Of a DNA stretch of 64,000 nt, positions 1 through 9,257 are shown one piece after another. The position numbers were made by a program, and so were the translations under genes. The notes beneath the pieces are model-generated. The model saw only the letters and a list, made by a program, of their open reading frames with translations, did not search any database and had not been told where the DNA came from. How positions within the stretch are numbered: the first letter of the stretch is position 1; each line of letters begins with the position of its first letter. Source of the DNA: Gemmatimonadota bacterium. GTDB lineage: Bacteria; Gemmatimonadota; Gemmatimonadetes; Gemmatimonadales; Gemmatimonadaceae. Where the stretch lies: positions 248,001 to 312,000 of the forward strand of contig JAPLKS010000022.1 in NCBI GenBank assembly GCA_026387915.1, read 5' to 3'.

Positions 1-2
1 GC

Positions 3-1262
3 GGACTCGCGTGGGTGCTCGAACAAATCGCTGCCAACGGCGCTGACGGATTTTACAAAGGCGCCGTGGCGGACAAATGGGTGACCGACCTTCGCGCGCA
101 CGGCAACGTGATGACCGGCAACGATCTCTCGCGCTATTACGCCGTGGAACGCGCGCCGGTGGCCGGGCAATATCGCGGCTTCACCCTCTGGTCGAGCGCT
201 CCACCCGTGAGTGGTGGCGCCGAACTCTCGGCGCGGATGAACTTGATGGAACAGTTCGCCACGCCCAAACCATACCCCGACGACGCGGCTACACTCAACG
301 CCGCGCTCACCGCGTGGTATTTGGTGCCGAGTTCGCGCAATAAGATTGCGGACCCAGGAATGTGGCCCATAGATGTGGCGAGCATTATCAATCGTGACAC
401 GGCTGTTGCGCGCTGGAAGTGCTACGACGCCGAACGAGCGATTCGCCCGTCGGATTTCCGCGGCGACACGCTCGCCTGCTTGGCCCGCAACACAAAGACG
501 GACAGCGCGAAATCCGCACCGGAGCGCAACGATGCACCGGACGCGGCGCTCGCTGAATGCGCCGCGCCCGACCACGCGCGCGAAATCAGCGCGTGCCATT
601 CTGCTGGCACCACAGCATTCACCGTGGCAGACAACGACGGCAATGTCGTGGCCGTCACGCAAACGCTCGGCACGTGGGGCGGAAATTTTTACGTCACGCC
701 GGGGCTTGGCTTTCTCTCAAACGACAAACTCACGAGCTACGGCACCGACTCCACGCAATACGGACACCGTCTGCCATTCGCACGACACGGCAGCACACTC
801 GCACCGACCATCGTCTTCAAGGGAAAGAAGCCTGTGTTCGCCGTTGGTGCGGCGGGCAACTCGTGGATTACGTCGGCGGTGTTTCAGGCGCTGCTGGGTG
901 CGCTCGACTATGGCTACGATGCGCAACGTGCGCTCGAACTTCCGCGCTTTCTCCCCGGAGGGGCGGGCGGCGGAGCGGGTGGTGGTGGACGCGCGGGCGG
1001 AGCGGGAGGTGGTGGACGCGCAGGCGGAGCGGGCGGTCGTGCCGCGGCGGCGGCCACCGAGGCGCGCTACAATATTCAAATTGAAGATGGCTTCTCGCCG
1101 GACGTCATCAAACGTCTCCGCGAACTCGGCTACGACTTTACCGTGGTGTCGCTGCGTGGTGAACTGCGCGAGGGCTACGGCGCGGCCATCACGATTGACG
1201 GCAAGAAAGTGACGGCCGGTGCGGACCCGCGGCGCGCTGGCGCCGCGGGTGCCGTGCCGTGA
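3..1262 (+). CDS. ggt: Gamma-glutamyltransferase, C-terminal part (cut by window edge)
   Basis: The frame is open from the window edge, so the start lies upstream. The visible 419 residues cover the end of the large subunit and the whole small subunit of a gamma-glutamyltransferase, an exported Ntn hydrolase that moves gamma-glutamyl groups from glutathione-like peptides. The processing site is visible as GTTAFTVADNDGNVVAVTQT; by homology the Thr at nt 609-611 becomes the N-terminal nucleophile after self-cleavage. A downstream GxxLSND-type segment (LGFLSNDKLTS) also fits. Odd point: a Gly/Ala/Arg-only insert encoded by 27-bp repeats (nt about 957-1050) sits in the small subunit before the last conserved block. 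Family call is firm; substrate is not known. Confidence 0.9.
   Translation, partial: GLAWVLEQIAANGADGFYKGAVADKWVTDLRAHGNVMTGNDLSRYYAVERAPVAGQYRGFTLWSSAPPVSGGAELSARMNLMEQFATPKPYPDDAATLNAALTAWYLVPSSRNKIADPGMWPIDVASIINRDTAVARWKCYDAERAIRPSDFRGDTLACLARNTKTDSAKSAPERNDAPDAALAECAAPDHAREISACHSAGTTAFTVADNDGNVVAVTQTLGTWGGNFYVTPGLGFLSNDKLTSYGTDSTQYGHRLPFARHGSTLAPTIVFKGKKPVFAVGAAGNSWITSAVFQALLGALDYGYDAQRALELPRFLPGGAGGGAGGGGRAGGAGGGGRAGGAGGRAAAAATEARYNIQIEDGFSPDVIKRLRELGYDFTVVSLRGELREGYGAAITIDGKKVTAGADPRRAGAAGAVP
970..1040 (+). repeat. 27-bp tandem repeat encoding Gly-rich insert
   Basis: Units begin with gcggagcggg at 970, 997 and 1024, exactly 27 bp apart; the third is partial. They encode GGAGGGGRA-like 9-residue blocks inside the gamma-glutamyltransferase small subunit. 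The period keeps frame, so copy number could vary without breaking the gene. Confidence 0.85.
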
Positions 1263-1263
1263 A

Positions 1264-1767
1264 CTAGATAGCGGGCGAGGGCATACCGATCGCGCCCCAC
1301 TCTTCCTTGGCCGGACCATACACGCCGGGCACCGCGAGCCCGGCCTGACGCATCAGGACCGTCATCTGCCCGCGATGGTGGTTCTGGTGCATCACGAGCA
1401 CCTGGAGCGTGAGGCGACGCGGCCACTGCTGGCCGTACATGCTGTCCATCGTGTCGAGCGTGGCGTCAGTCCAGTTGGCCTGCAGTTCTTTCACGAGTGA
1501 GGCCGACGCGGCGGCGTAGCCGTCGGCAATCGTCTTCGCGCTCGACGGCACCGGTGCGTGGGCATCCACGCCAGCCACCGTGAGGCCGGTGTTGTGCATC
1601 ATCTCGGGCAATGTCTGCGCGATGTGCCACGCCATGCGGCCGAGGGTGCGGTGATCGTTCGACACACTTTGGGCGAGCGATGCGTCGGTCAGCGCGTTGA
1701 GAATTTTCTGCGTGGAAGCTGATTCGTGCGCCCACGTATCGAGAAAGCTTTGAATGGTCGTGAACAT
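1264..1767 (-). CDS. DinB-family protein
   Basis: A 167-residue protein starting at ATG 1767 (MFTTIQSFLDTW). A longer upstream extension would run through the C13/G13 tract and looks non-coding. It has the DinB/YfiT four-helix pattern with three candidate metal-binding histidines: one in MAWHIAQ (about residue 48) and the others in MHQNHHRGQM (about residues 132-140). DinB-like proteins are often metal-dependent thiol S-transferases or stress proteins; no specific substrate can be read here. It is tail-to-tail with the gamma-glutamyltransferase, with a one-base gap. Confidence 0.8.
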   Translation of the reverse strand: MFTTIQSFLDTWAHESASTQKILNALTDASLAQSVSNDHRTLGRMAWHIAQTLPEMMHNTGLTVAGVDAHAPVPSSAKTIADGYAAASASLVKELQANWTDATLDTMDSMYGQQWPRRLTLQVLVMHQNHHRGQMTVLMRQAGLAVPGVYGPAKEEWGAIGMPSPAI

Positions 1768-1791
1768 CGTCACTCCGGCGCCGGTGATGTT

Positions 1792-1804
1792 GGGGGGGGG
1801 GGGG
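1792..1804. repeat. 13-base G homopolymer
   Basis: Thirteen consecutive G on the plus strand, 25-37 bases upstream of the dinB-like ATG on the other strand. It is non-coding under the chosen start. Length may be variable or a sequencing artefact. Confidence 0.9.
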
Positions 1805-1976
1805 CGAGAACCGCCTAAAGCGGACAAACGGCGTGCGGCGGCGGTCCGTTCCAAGGGGCCTCGGTCCCACGGTCCGGTGGCCTAGACCGCTCGCCAGCCG
1901 CATATTCTAATGTGACGCGTTCAACACCCATCGCGCCAATGCGTAGCCTCGACGTACCCACTGGAGATTCCCAACG

Positions 1977-3641
1977 ATGTTTCGACCGAACTGGTTGCGC
2001 GGCGCCGCCGCCACCGTTGCCCTGATCCTCGCCCCCATCGCGCTGCACGCTCAAGGCCGTGGCGGCGGTGGTGTGAACTGGGCCGATTCCATCAAATACA
2101 AGTACGCCCAAACGCCGCAGCTCGAGAAGTACAAAGAAGATGTGGCCAAGGCCATCGACGGCAAGGCCAAGATGATCCAGGTCATGGTGGACCAGATCTT
2201 CAGCTACGGCGAACTCGGCATGCAGGAGTTCGAGACGTCCAAGTACCTCACGGGGATTCTCGAAGAAAATGGTTTCAAAGTGGAACGTGGCGTGGGCGGA
2301 ATGCCGACCGCGTTTCTTGCCCGCTGGAGCAATGGCACCGGCAAGCCGGTCATCTCCCTCGGCTCCGACATTGACGACATTCCGCAGGCGAGCAATCGGC
2401 CGGCGGTCGGGTATCACGAAGCCATCGTCGCTGGCGCGCCAGGGCACGGCGAAGGACACAACTCCGGAATGCCACTGAACGTGGCCGCCGCGCTCGCCGT
2501 GAAAGAGATCATGATTCGCGAAAAGATCTCTGGCACGCTCGAGCTCTGGCCGGGCGTTGCCGAAGAACAAATGGCGGGCAAGGCCTTCCTCGTGCGCGCG
2601 GGCGTCTTCAAGAATGCGGACGTCGTGCTCTTCTGCCACGTCGGCAACGACATGGGTGTGAGCTGGGGACAGAGCGGAAGCACCGCGTTGATTTCGGCGC
2701 TCTTCAAGTTCAAGGGTTCGAGCGCGCACGCCGCCGGTGCACCGTGGCGCGGCAAGAGCGCCCTCGACGCCGTGATGCTCATGGGGCAGTCGTGGGAGTT
2801 CCACCGCGAGCACATGGAACTGCAGCAGCGCTCGCACTACGTGATTCCAGACGGCGGCGATCAGCCGAACGTGGTGCCGAGCACGGCGAGCATCTGGTTC
2901 TACTTCCGTAACAATGATTACGAGAAGACCACCGCGATGTTCGAGGATGCCAAGAAGATGGCGCAGGGCGCCACGCTTATGACCGGCACGCAGCTCGACA
3001 CCGTGATGATGATCGGATCCGGCTGGAGCGGCCACTTCAGCCGTCCGGTGGCCGAAGCGATGTACGCCAACATCAAGCGCGTGGGCATGCCCAAGTGGGA
3101 TGAGAACGATCAGACACTCGCCAAGGGACTGCAGCGTGAACTCGGCCAGCGCGAGAGCGGGCTGCTGCTCGAAGGCGGCCGACTCGGCGGCCCCGTGCGC
3201 GACGATCAGCGCACCGGCGGTGGCTCGGACGACATCGGCGACGTGGCGTGGAACGTGCCGACCATCACGCTCAACTATCCGTCAAACATTCCTGGTACGC
3301 CTGGCCACAACTGGGCCAACGCGATTGCGATGGCCACGCCGATCGCCCACAAGGGCGTGGTCGCGGGCGCCAAGGTGCAGGCGATGACGATTCTCGACTT
3401 GCTGCTCACGCCGCAGGCGATTGCCGACGCCAAGGATTATTTTGAGAATATTCAGACCAAGACCGTGAAGTACAAGCCGTTCTTTGCGGCCACGGATCAG
3501 CCGCCCATCTGGCTGAATAAGGAAATCATGGCTAAGTACCGGCCGGAGATGATGAAGTTCTACTACGACTCCAAGAAGTTCCCGACGTATCTCGACCAGC
3601 TCGGCATCAAGTATCCGATCGTGAAAAAGGTGCTGCAGTAG
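1977..3641 (+). CDS. Exported M20/AbgB-like amidohydrolase, copy 1
   Basis: A 554-residue M20-type zinc amidohydrolase most like the AbgB branch (aminobenzoyl-glutamate utilisation B). An N-terminal signal peptide is visible (about residues 1-26, ending ALHAQG), so it probably acts in the periplasm. Metal-site motifs include GHGEGHNSG (residues 156-164), the acidic VAEEQ segment and the SSAHAAGAPWRGKSALDA dimerisation/active region, then SDDIGDV and GTPGHNW near the C-terminus. The likely reaction is hydrolysis of an amide or peptide bond of an acylated amino acid; the substrate is unknown. A close paralogue starts at 6590 and is interrupted by an insertion element. Confidence 0.88.
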   Translation: MFRPNWLRGAAATVALILAPIALHAQGRGGGGVNWADSIKYKYAQTPQLEKYKEDVAKAIDGKAKMIQVMVDQIFSYGELGMQEFETSKYLTGILEENGFKVERGVGGMPTAFLARWSNGTGKPVISLGSDIDDIPQASNRPAVGYHEAIVAGAPGHGEGHNSGMPLNVAAALAVKEIMIREKISGTLELWPGVAEEQMAGKAFLVRAGVFKNADVVLFCHVGNDMGVSWGQSGSTALISALFKFKGSSAHAAGAPWRGKSALDAVMLMGQSWEFHREHMELQQRSHYVIPDGGDQPNVVPSTASIWFYFRNNDYEKTTAMFEDAKKMAQGATLMTGTQLDTVMMIGSGWSGHFSRPVAEAMYANIKRVGMPKWDENDQTLAKGLQRELGQRESGLLLEGGRLGGPVRDDQRTGGGSDDIGDVAWNVPTITLNYPSNIPGTPGHNWANAIAMATPIAHKGVVAGAKVQAMTILDLLLTPQAIADAKDYFENIQTKTVKYKPFFAATDQPPIWLNKEIMAKYRPEMMKFYYDSKKFPTYLDQLGIKYPIVKKVLQ

Positions 3642-3660
3642 TCCGAAGCGCTCGATGCAC

Positions 3661-3693
3661 AAAGGGGACGCCGCGCATTGCGGCGTCCCCTTT
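3661..3693 (+). terminator. Intrinsic terminator after amidohydrolase copy 1
   Basis: A perfect 14-bp stem (AAAGGGGACGCCGC, 3661-3674, with GCGGCGTCCCCTTT, 3680-3693) and 5-base loop, 19 bases after the stop codon. The A-run/T-run flanks make it usable in both directions. Confidence 0.9.
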
Positions 3694-3748
3694 GTATGTT
3701 AAGTTCGATAGAGAGTGGTACCTGTCTCGTTGACCGAGGTAATGAACC

Positions 3749-4294
3749 ATGCAGATTCGATTTGCCGCACTTGTGGGAGCGCTCGCGCTGGCCGGAACGG
3801 TTCGCGTGGCTTCCGCGCAGGCGCCCGCCCCGGCTTTTCCGTGCCACGACAAAACGTGCTCGCTGGCGTTCGACTGGGGCACCGGCAAAACCTCCGGCGA
3901 CTACGGGGCCGATCGCAAGTACGGCTCCGCGGAAGATTTTGAAGCGACTATGCGCACCGGTCTCAAGGCGCACGGATACCGCACGCAGGATTCGCCGCAG
4001 GGTTCCGAAATCATGATCACCTTCCGGCCGCGGATGCGTCCCCGGTCGTTGTGCGACGCGATGCCCGGAACAAACTCCGATATGACGTGCACCGCCATGT
4101 CGGATTTGCAGGTGACCTTCTTGTCAAACGATCCAGCGGTCAAAGCGCCTTCGTCAGTCCGCATCAGCAATCGCTGCGGCAGTGGCGACATGTACCTCAC
4201 GATGCGGCAGTTTGGTCAGTTCGCGGCGGACATGATCTACTTCAGCAACGAAGGCTCGGCGAAAAAAGAATCCAAGCCCACGATGCCCTGCTAA
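3749..4294 (+). CDS. Small secreted protein of unknown function
   Basis: A 181-residue protein, ATG at 3749 with GAGG nine bases upstream. It begins with a clear signal peptide (MQIRFAALVGALALAGTVRVASAQ), so it is exported. The mature part has six cysteines (FPCHDKTC, RSLCDAM, DMTCTAM, SNRCGSG and the C-terminal PC), suggesting disulfides. I recognise no family. It lies between the terminator of amidohydrolase copy 1 and the convergent TonB receptor. Confidence 0.75.
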   Translation: MQIRFAALVGALALAGTVRVASAQAPAPAFPCHDKTCSLAFDWGTGKTSGDYGADRKYGSAEDFEATMRTGLKAHGYRTQDSPQGSEIMITFRPRMRPRSLCDAMPGTNSDMTCTAMSDLQVTFLSNDPAVKAPSSVRISNRCGSGDMYLTMRQFGQFAADMIYFSNEGSAKKESKPTMPC

Positions 4295-4302
4295 TCGCGG
4301 GC

Positions 4303-4332
4303 GCCGCGCGCCACCGTGTGCTGGCGCGCGGC
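4303..4332. terminator. Hairpin between convergent genes
   Basis: An 11-bp perfect stem (GCCGCGCGCCA, 4303-4313, with TGGCGCGCGGC, 4322-4332) and 8-base loop, between the stop of the secreted protein and the stop of the TonB receptor. It reaches the first base of the receptor stop codon. No T-run, so efficiency is uncertain. Confidence 0.65.
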
Positions 4333-6506
4333 TAGAACTCCCACGTAATCCCCGCACTGGGCAAGCGCCCAATCTGCGGGTCCGGGGTGCGGGTCACGAG
4401 AATGGAGTTCCCGCTCACCGACGTGCGATAGTTATACGCGGCTGGATTCTCCGCGTCGAACACGTTGAACAAATCCACAAAGAACGAGAGCTTCCCGTGA
4501 CGGAGTGCCACGTCACGGGTGAGCCGTGCGTCCACGCGGTGATACCAGGGCATGCGACGCGTTCCGAGGGCGTTTGCCGGGCCGTATTGCGTCAGCACCG
4601 TCACCGAGCGCACGCCCTTTGAGTTGTGCACCGTGTCAGCCACGAACTGCACCGGTGCTTCTGGCCATCCGCTGTGCGCTTGAAACGCGAGGCTCAATCG
4701 CCAGTCGGAATCCACCGGGCGCCAAGTGGCATCCACGTAGAATGTGTGCGGCTGATCCCATTTGCGCGGGACGTCCACCGTGCCCAGTCGATCGCTCACA
4801 TTGGCGTGCGTGTAGCTCGCTGCCCAATCCCATTCGCCGGCACCGAGGCCGCGCACGCTGAATTCCACACCCGTGGCGCGGCCGTGCGTCGCTGGAAAGA
4901 GCACGCGATCCTGTTCGAGTTCCGGAAACACTTGGAGGTCGCCGCGAAGATTGATGTAGCGCGGAGACTCGTACGTCACCTTGCGCTCATACGCTTCTAC
5001 CTTGGCAATCGCAAACAATCCGAATCGTTGCTCGAGTCCCATCACGCGATGCTCGGCGACATCTTCATTGCCAAACTGCGTCACTCCATCCTGTACTTGC
5101 AGCGCAAACGCCTGTTGCGGCTGTGTATAGCGGCCTGCGGCCACACGAAGCGTAGTGGTGGGCGAGAGAGTGAACATCACATTCGCTCGCGGACTGACGG
5201 ACTGATCATGCGACCAGGTGGCATCGTCAAATCGGGCGCCAATTTCCGCGACGAGCCAGCGCGTCGGTCTCCAACGCGGTGCTATGTACGCGCCGAGTTG
5301 CGCGCCATGCTTTGAGAAAGCTGCACTGACGGGGAACGCGAGATTCGCGATGGTGTCGGCAATCACGGCGCGTTTGGTACGGATGGCGGCGTAGTCGTAC
5401 GTCGCCCGCTCCGAGCGAAACTCTCCGCCGAACTTGATCAGAAACTGGTCACCAAGCGACCAGACCCAATCTTGGCGAACGCCGCCAAATCCGGCGCTGC
5501 GCTCATCGCGCATGGTGGAGCGGATCGCTGAGATGATTTGCGCGTCGCCGCCACGAGTCCAATCCAGTTGCCCGAGCGATGCCACGGTGCGCGCCGACAG
5601 GTGCGGGGTGAACTCCGCGTCCCACGTGAGCCACGTATAGTGGCTTCCGTAGCGGCTTGTGATGCCGCCGTCCTTGACTCGGTAGCGCAGATCGTCATCG
5701 GCCCAGAGTACATGTGCGGCGAGCTTGTGGCGCGCGTTGATGTCCCAGGTCGCGGTGGCCAATAGGTCGGCATAACGGGGCGACACAGAATCGCTGCGCC
5801 CGGCGAGCTTCAAGGCAAGATCGAGATAGCCGCGCCGAGCTGCGACGCTCCAGCCGCCGCGTCCATTTGCAAAACCGCCCTGCGCCTGCAATCGCACGTT
5901 GGTCACGCTCACGCCAACAGAGGCGCGAAGACTGTCGGTGCGCGGCGCACGTGAGTGAATGGAGAGTACGCTTCCCAGCCGGCCGCCGTATTCACTCGTG
6001 AAGCCCGACGTCACGAGGTCGATCCCTTCCACGCTCTGCACGTCGAGAATCGAGAGCGCGTTGTCGAAGTCCTTCATATGGAAGGGTTCGAACAGTTCGA
6101 GGCCGTCGAGCGACACATGCAACTGGTCGATCTCCGCACCGCGCACATGAAAGGCTGCACCGAACTCGTTGCTTGCCAGTCCCGGGAGACGTTGAATCGA
6201 CCGAAAGAGGTCTTCGCCCAGCTGTGGGCGCGAAATAATGGCGTCGCGGCCGAGCGATTGGGCGGTGCCGCGGATGGGGGAGAGGAGTCCGAATGTCCCC
6301 GGTGTGACCACGACCGCCGTCAGAGGCTGGGGCGATCGTGCGCGCGCAGAGTCGAGCGCGGCGCGTATGGAATCGGGGCGCGCCGCCGATCGTGTGCTGT
6401 CCGCCACCCACCGCGCGCGCGCGCTGTCAGAGGCGCTCTGCCCGGAGGCGCGCCCCGCAACCAGCATCAACACCCCCATCACGGCTCGTCGCACGGCGGG
6501 GGTCAC
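4332..6506 (-). CDS. TonB-dependent outer-membrane receptor
   Basis: About 724 residues from GTG 6506, which gives a well-formed signal peptide (VTPAVRRAVMGVLMLVAGRA then SGQ). The frame is open to 6551, so a longer start is possible; no strong ribosome site decides it. After a short variable linker comes the plug domain (QLGEDLFRSIQRLPGLA, then EFGAAFHVRGAEIDQLHVSL), then a long beta-barrel region ending in Phe (SAGITWEF), the usual outer-membrane C-terminus. It takes up a ligand with TonB energy. It lies divergently from amidohydrolase copy 2 and between the two amidohydrolases, so a link to peptide or N-acyl-amino acid uptake is possible, by position only. Confidence 0.9.
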   Translation of the reverse strand: MTPAVRRAVMGVLMLVAGRASGQSASDSARARWVADSTRSAARPDSIRAALDSARARSPQPLTAVVVTPGTFGLLSPIRGTAQSLGRDAIISRPQLGEDLFRSIQRLPGLASNEFGAAFHVRGAEIDQLHVSLDGLELFEPFHMKDFDNALSILDVQSVEGIDLVTSGFTSEYGGRLGSVLSIHSRAPRTDSLRASVGVSVTNVRLQAQGGFANGRGGWSVAARRGYLDLALKLAGRSDSVSPRYADLLATATWDINARHKLAAHVLWADDDLRYRVKDGGITSRYGSHYTWLTWDAEFTPHLSARTVASLGQLDWTRGGDAQIISAIRSTMRDERSAGFGGVRQDWVWSLGDQFLIKFGGEFRSERATYDYAAIRTKRAVIADTIANLAFPVSAAFSKHGAQLGAYIAPRWRPTRWLVAEIGARFDDATWSHDQSVSPRANVMFTLSPTTTLRVAAGRYTQPQQAFALQVQDGVTQFGNEDVAEHRVMGLEQRFGLFAIAKVEAYERKVTYESPRYINLRGDLQVFPELEQDRVLFPATHGRATGVEFSVRGLGAGEWDWAASYTHANVSDRLGTVDVPRKWDQPHTFYVDATWRPVDSDWRLSLAFQAHSGWPEAPVQFVADTVHNSKGVRSVTVLTQYGPANALGTRRMPWYHRVDARLTRDVALRHGKLSFFVDLFNVFDAENPAAYNYRTSVSGNSILVTRTPDPQIGRLPSAGITWEF

Positions 6507-6589
6507 GCAAACGGGTGGTTGTTTCGTACATTCTCCAGAGCAGACCACCAATACTACCCCGTGTTCCCTGAAATTTGACGGAGTCCACT

Positions 6590-8098
6590 GTGCGCATTAC
6601 CCGTCGCCTCGCTCTTGCCTGCTCGCTCCTCCCCGCCCTGCTCGGCGCCCAAGGCGCTGCCGACCCGCGTCTCGCTCGGCTCAAAGCCGAGATTCCTAAG
6701 GCCATCGACGCCAAGGCCAAGATGATCCAGCAGATGGTGGATCAGGTCTTTTCGTTTGGCGAATTGGGGATGCAGGAGTTCGAATCCTCAAAGTATTTGA
6801 GCGGCATCCTCGAGCAGAATGGCTTTACCGTAGAGCACGGCGTCGCCGGCATGCCCACGGCGTGGGTGGCCAAGTGGGGCTCGGGCAAACCCGTGATTTC
6901 GCTTGGTTCAGATATTGACGGCATTCCGCAGTCCACGCAAAAACCCGGCGAGGCGTTTCGCGATGGGATTGTCCCCGGCGCACCCGGGCACGGCGAAGGA
7001 CACAACAGCGGCGTGCCGCTCAACATCGCCGCCGCGCTCGTGGTGAAGGACATCATGACGCGCGAAAAGCTGCAGGGCACCATCGTGTTGTGGCCTGGTG
7101 TCGCCGAGGAACAGCTGGCGAGCAAGGCGTATTTGGTGCGCGCTGGCGTGTTCAAGGATGTGGACGCCACGCTCTTTGCCCATGTGAGCAGTGAGTTCGG
7201 TATTTCGTACGGCGACGAACCAGCGCTCACGCTCATCAGTGCGCTGTTCAAGTTCAAGGGCGCGAGCGCGCACGCGGCCGCCGCACCGTGGCGCGGCAAG
7301 AGTGCGCTCGATGCCGTGATGCTGATGGGGCAGAGTTGGGAGTACAAGCGCGAGCATATGGAAACGGCGCAGCGCTCGCACTACATCATCTCCGACGGCG
7401 GCGATCAACCAAACGTGGTGCCGAGCACCGCGAGCATCTGGTTCTTTTTCCGCGAGCGCGATTTTGACCGCGTGACCGCGATGTACGACGACGCCAAGAA
7501 GATGGCGCAGGCCGCCGCGACCATGACCGGCACGCAGGTGGACACCATTCAGGTGATCGGCTCGGCGTGGCGTCCGCACTTCAACAAGTCGCTCGCCGAG
7601 GCGATGCACGCCAACGCCGCCACCGTGGGGATGCCGGCGTGGGACGCGAAGGATCAGGCGATGGCCCGTGGCGTGCAACGTCTGCTCGGCGTCGCGGCCG
7701 AAGGGCTCAGCACCACAGTGCCGCCGCTCCGGAGTCCGCAGGCCGCGGCGGCCGCGAGCACCGGTACCGGCAGCGACGACATTGGCGACATCAGTTGGAC
7801 GGTGCCGACGATCACGCTGTACTATCCCGCGAACATCCCCGGCACGCCTGGCCACAACTGGAGCGACGGCATCGCGATGGCCACGCCGATTGCCCATAAG
7901 GGCGTGGTGGCCGGCGCCAAGGTGCAGGCGATGACATTGTTGGATTTGATGATGCAGCCGAAGGTCGTGGCCGACGCGTGGGACTATTTCACCAACGTCC
8001 AGACCAAGACCGTGAAGTACAAGCCGCTGATGGCGCCGAGCGATCAGCCGGCGATTTGGCTTCGTCAGCTTACCCCTGAAGTAGACCATCGAAGTTAG
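6590..8098 (+). pseudogene. M20/AbgB-like amidohydrolase copy 2, 5' part, disrupted by IS
   Basis: Start is GTG 6590, with GGAG at 6580-6583 and a proper signal peptide (VRITRRLALACSLLPALLGA). The protein tracks copy 1 (1977-3641) throughout, including GHGEGHNSG, VAEEQ, SDDIGDI and GTPGHNW. At 8061 an IS3-family element interrupts it. Native sequence stops after 490 residues at AIW, and the frame reads 12 element-encoded residues (LRQLTPEVDHRS) to a stop at 8098. The 40 native residues lost lie at 9259-9383. Rejoining them across one GGCT restores IWLNAEKMAKYREEM, parallel to copy 1 IWLNKEIMAKYRPEM, for a 530-residue ancestor. All visible metal motifs lie before the break, so residual function cannot be excluded. 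Confidence 0.9.
8064..8087 (+). repeat. IS left terminal inverted repeat
   Basis: Begins GTCAGCTTACCC and matches the reverse complement of 9235-9258 at 20 of 24 positions. Confidence 0.88.
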
Positions 8099-8124
8099 AT
8101 TTGAGCGGTGCCCATGGAGGAGAC

Positions 8125-8391
8125 ATGCGCCGTTCCAAGTTCACCGAATCGCAGATCGTCGGAGCGTTGAAGGAAGTCGAGGGTGGGGTGCCGATTGCGG
8201 AGGTCATCCGGAAACACGGGATCAGCCGGGCGACCTTCTTCACCTGGAAGTCGAAGTACGGCGGCGCGACGGTCGCGGAACTCCGCCGCTTGAAGGAGCT
8301 GGAAGCGGAGAACGCCAAGCTGAAGCGGATGTACGCCGAGTTGGCGCTCGAGAACACCGCCATCAAAGACGTCCTCTCGCGCAAGCTGTAA
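8125..8391 (+). CDS. IS3-family transposase OrfA
   Basis: 88 residues from ATG 8125 with ATGGAGGAGAC just upstream. Typical OrfA: a helix-turn-helix (SQIVGALKEVEGG then IAEVIRKHGISRATFFTWKS) followed by a leucine-zipper-like coil (RLKELEAENAKLKRMYAELA). It binds the element ends. Its frame is +1 relative to OrfB, so a -1 ribosomal shift near the A-rich CAAAG (about 8363-8367) would make the OrfAB transposase, as in other IS3 elements. Confidence 0.92.
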   Translation: MRRSKFTESQIVGALKEVEGGVPIAEVIRKHGISRATFFTWKSKYGGATVAELRRLKELEAENAKLKRMYAELALENTAIKDVLSRKL

Positions 8392-8411
8392 CGCCGCCCG
8401 CGAAGCGGCAG

Positions 8412-9257
8412 GTGATCGCGATCCTGGTGGCCGACCACGGGCTGTCCGTGCGCCGCGCGTGCCAGGTCGCGTCCCTCTCGCGGGCGGCATACTACCGACC
8501 GCCGCTGGATCGACTCGACCGCGATGCGCCCGTGATCGCGGCGCTGACCGCGCTCGTCGCCGAGATGCCCCAGTGGGGCTTCTGGCTCTGCTACGATGCG
8601 CTGCGCCTCGCGGGCCATCCGTGGAACTGGAAGCGCGTGTATCGCGTCTACTGCGCGCTCCGACTGAACTTGCCTCGCCGGACGAAGCGGCGGGTGCCGG
8701 CCCGCGTGCAGCAGCCGCTCGATGCGCCGGCGGTGCTCAACGGGATGTGGGCGCTCGATTTCATGTCGGACATGCTGTACAACGGCACACGCTTTCGCAC
8801 GCTGAACGTGATGGACGAGGGGAACCGCGAGGCACTGGCGGTGGAGATCGCGCTGTCGATGCCGGCGGTGCGCGTCACCGCAGTGCTCGATCAGCTCGTC
8901 GCGATCCACGGCGCACCGACGGCCATGCGCTGCGACAACGGCCCCGAACTGATTTCTGCGGAACTCGCGCAGTGGTGTACGCGGCACGCCGTCCGGCTCC
9001 GGCACATCCAGCCGGGCAAACCCAACCAGAACGCGTACATCGAACGCTTCAACGGGAGCTATCGGAAGGAAGTCCTGGACGCGTATCTTTTCGGCTCGCT
9101 CGACGATGTCCGCGTCGAGACGGAGCGATGGCTCACGATCTACAATACGCGGCGCCCGCATCTCAGCCTCGGCCGGGTCCCGCCGCTCACCTTTCTGCCG
9201 AGGTCAACCCGGGCCGCCGAGTCTAGCTACGAACGGTCTCATGCACGGGTAAGCTGA
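8412..9257 (+). CDS. IS3-family transposase OrfB (DDE integrase domain)
   Basis: 281 residues read from GTG 8412; the frame is open further upstream across the end of orfA, consistent with production as an OrfAB fusion by -1 frameshifting. The retroviral-integrase-type catalytic triad is present: D in MWALDFMSDM, D in MRCDNGPELIS and E in YIERFNGSYRKEVLD. The ORF ends inside the right inverted repeat (TGA 9255-9257). No stop or frame damage is visible. Confidence 0.93.
   Translation: MIAILVADHGLSVRRACQVASLSRAAYYRPPLDRLDRDAPVIAALTALVAEMPQWGFWLCYDALRLAGHPWNWKRVYRVYCALRLNLPRRTKRRVPARVQQPLDAPAVLNGMWALDFMSDMLYNGTRFRTLNVMDEGNREALAVEIALSMPAVRVTAVLDQLVAIHGAPTAMRCDNGPELISAELAQWCTRHAVRLRHIQPGKPNQNAYIERFNGSYRKEVLDAYLFGSLDDVRVETERWLTIYNTRRPHLSLGRVPPLTFLPRSTRAAESSYERSHARVS

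Noticed and set aside
1815-3035. 406-residue minus-strand frame
   Set aside because: Antisense to amidohydrolase copy 1 and composed of His/Arg/Leu runs; no start signal.
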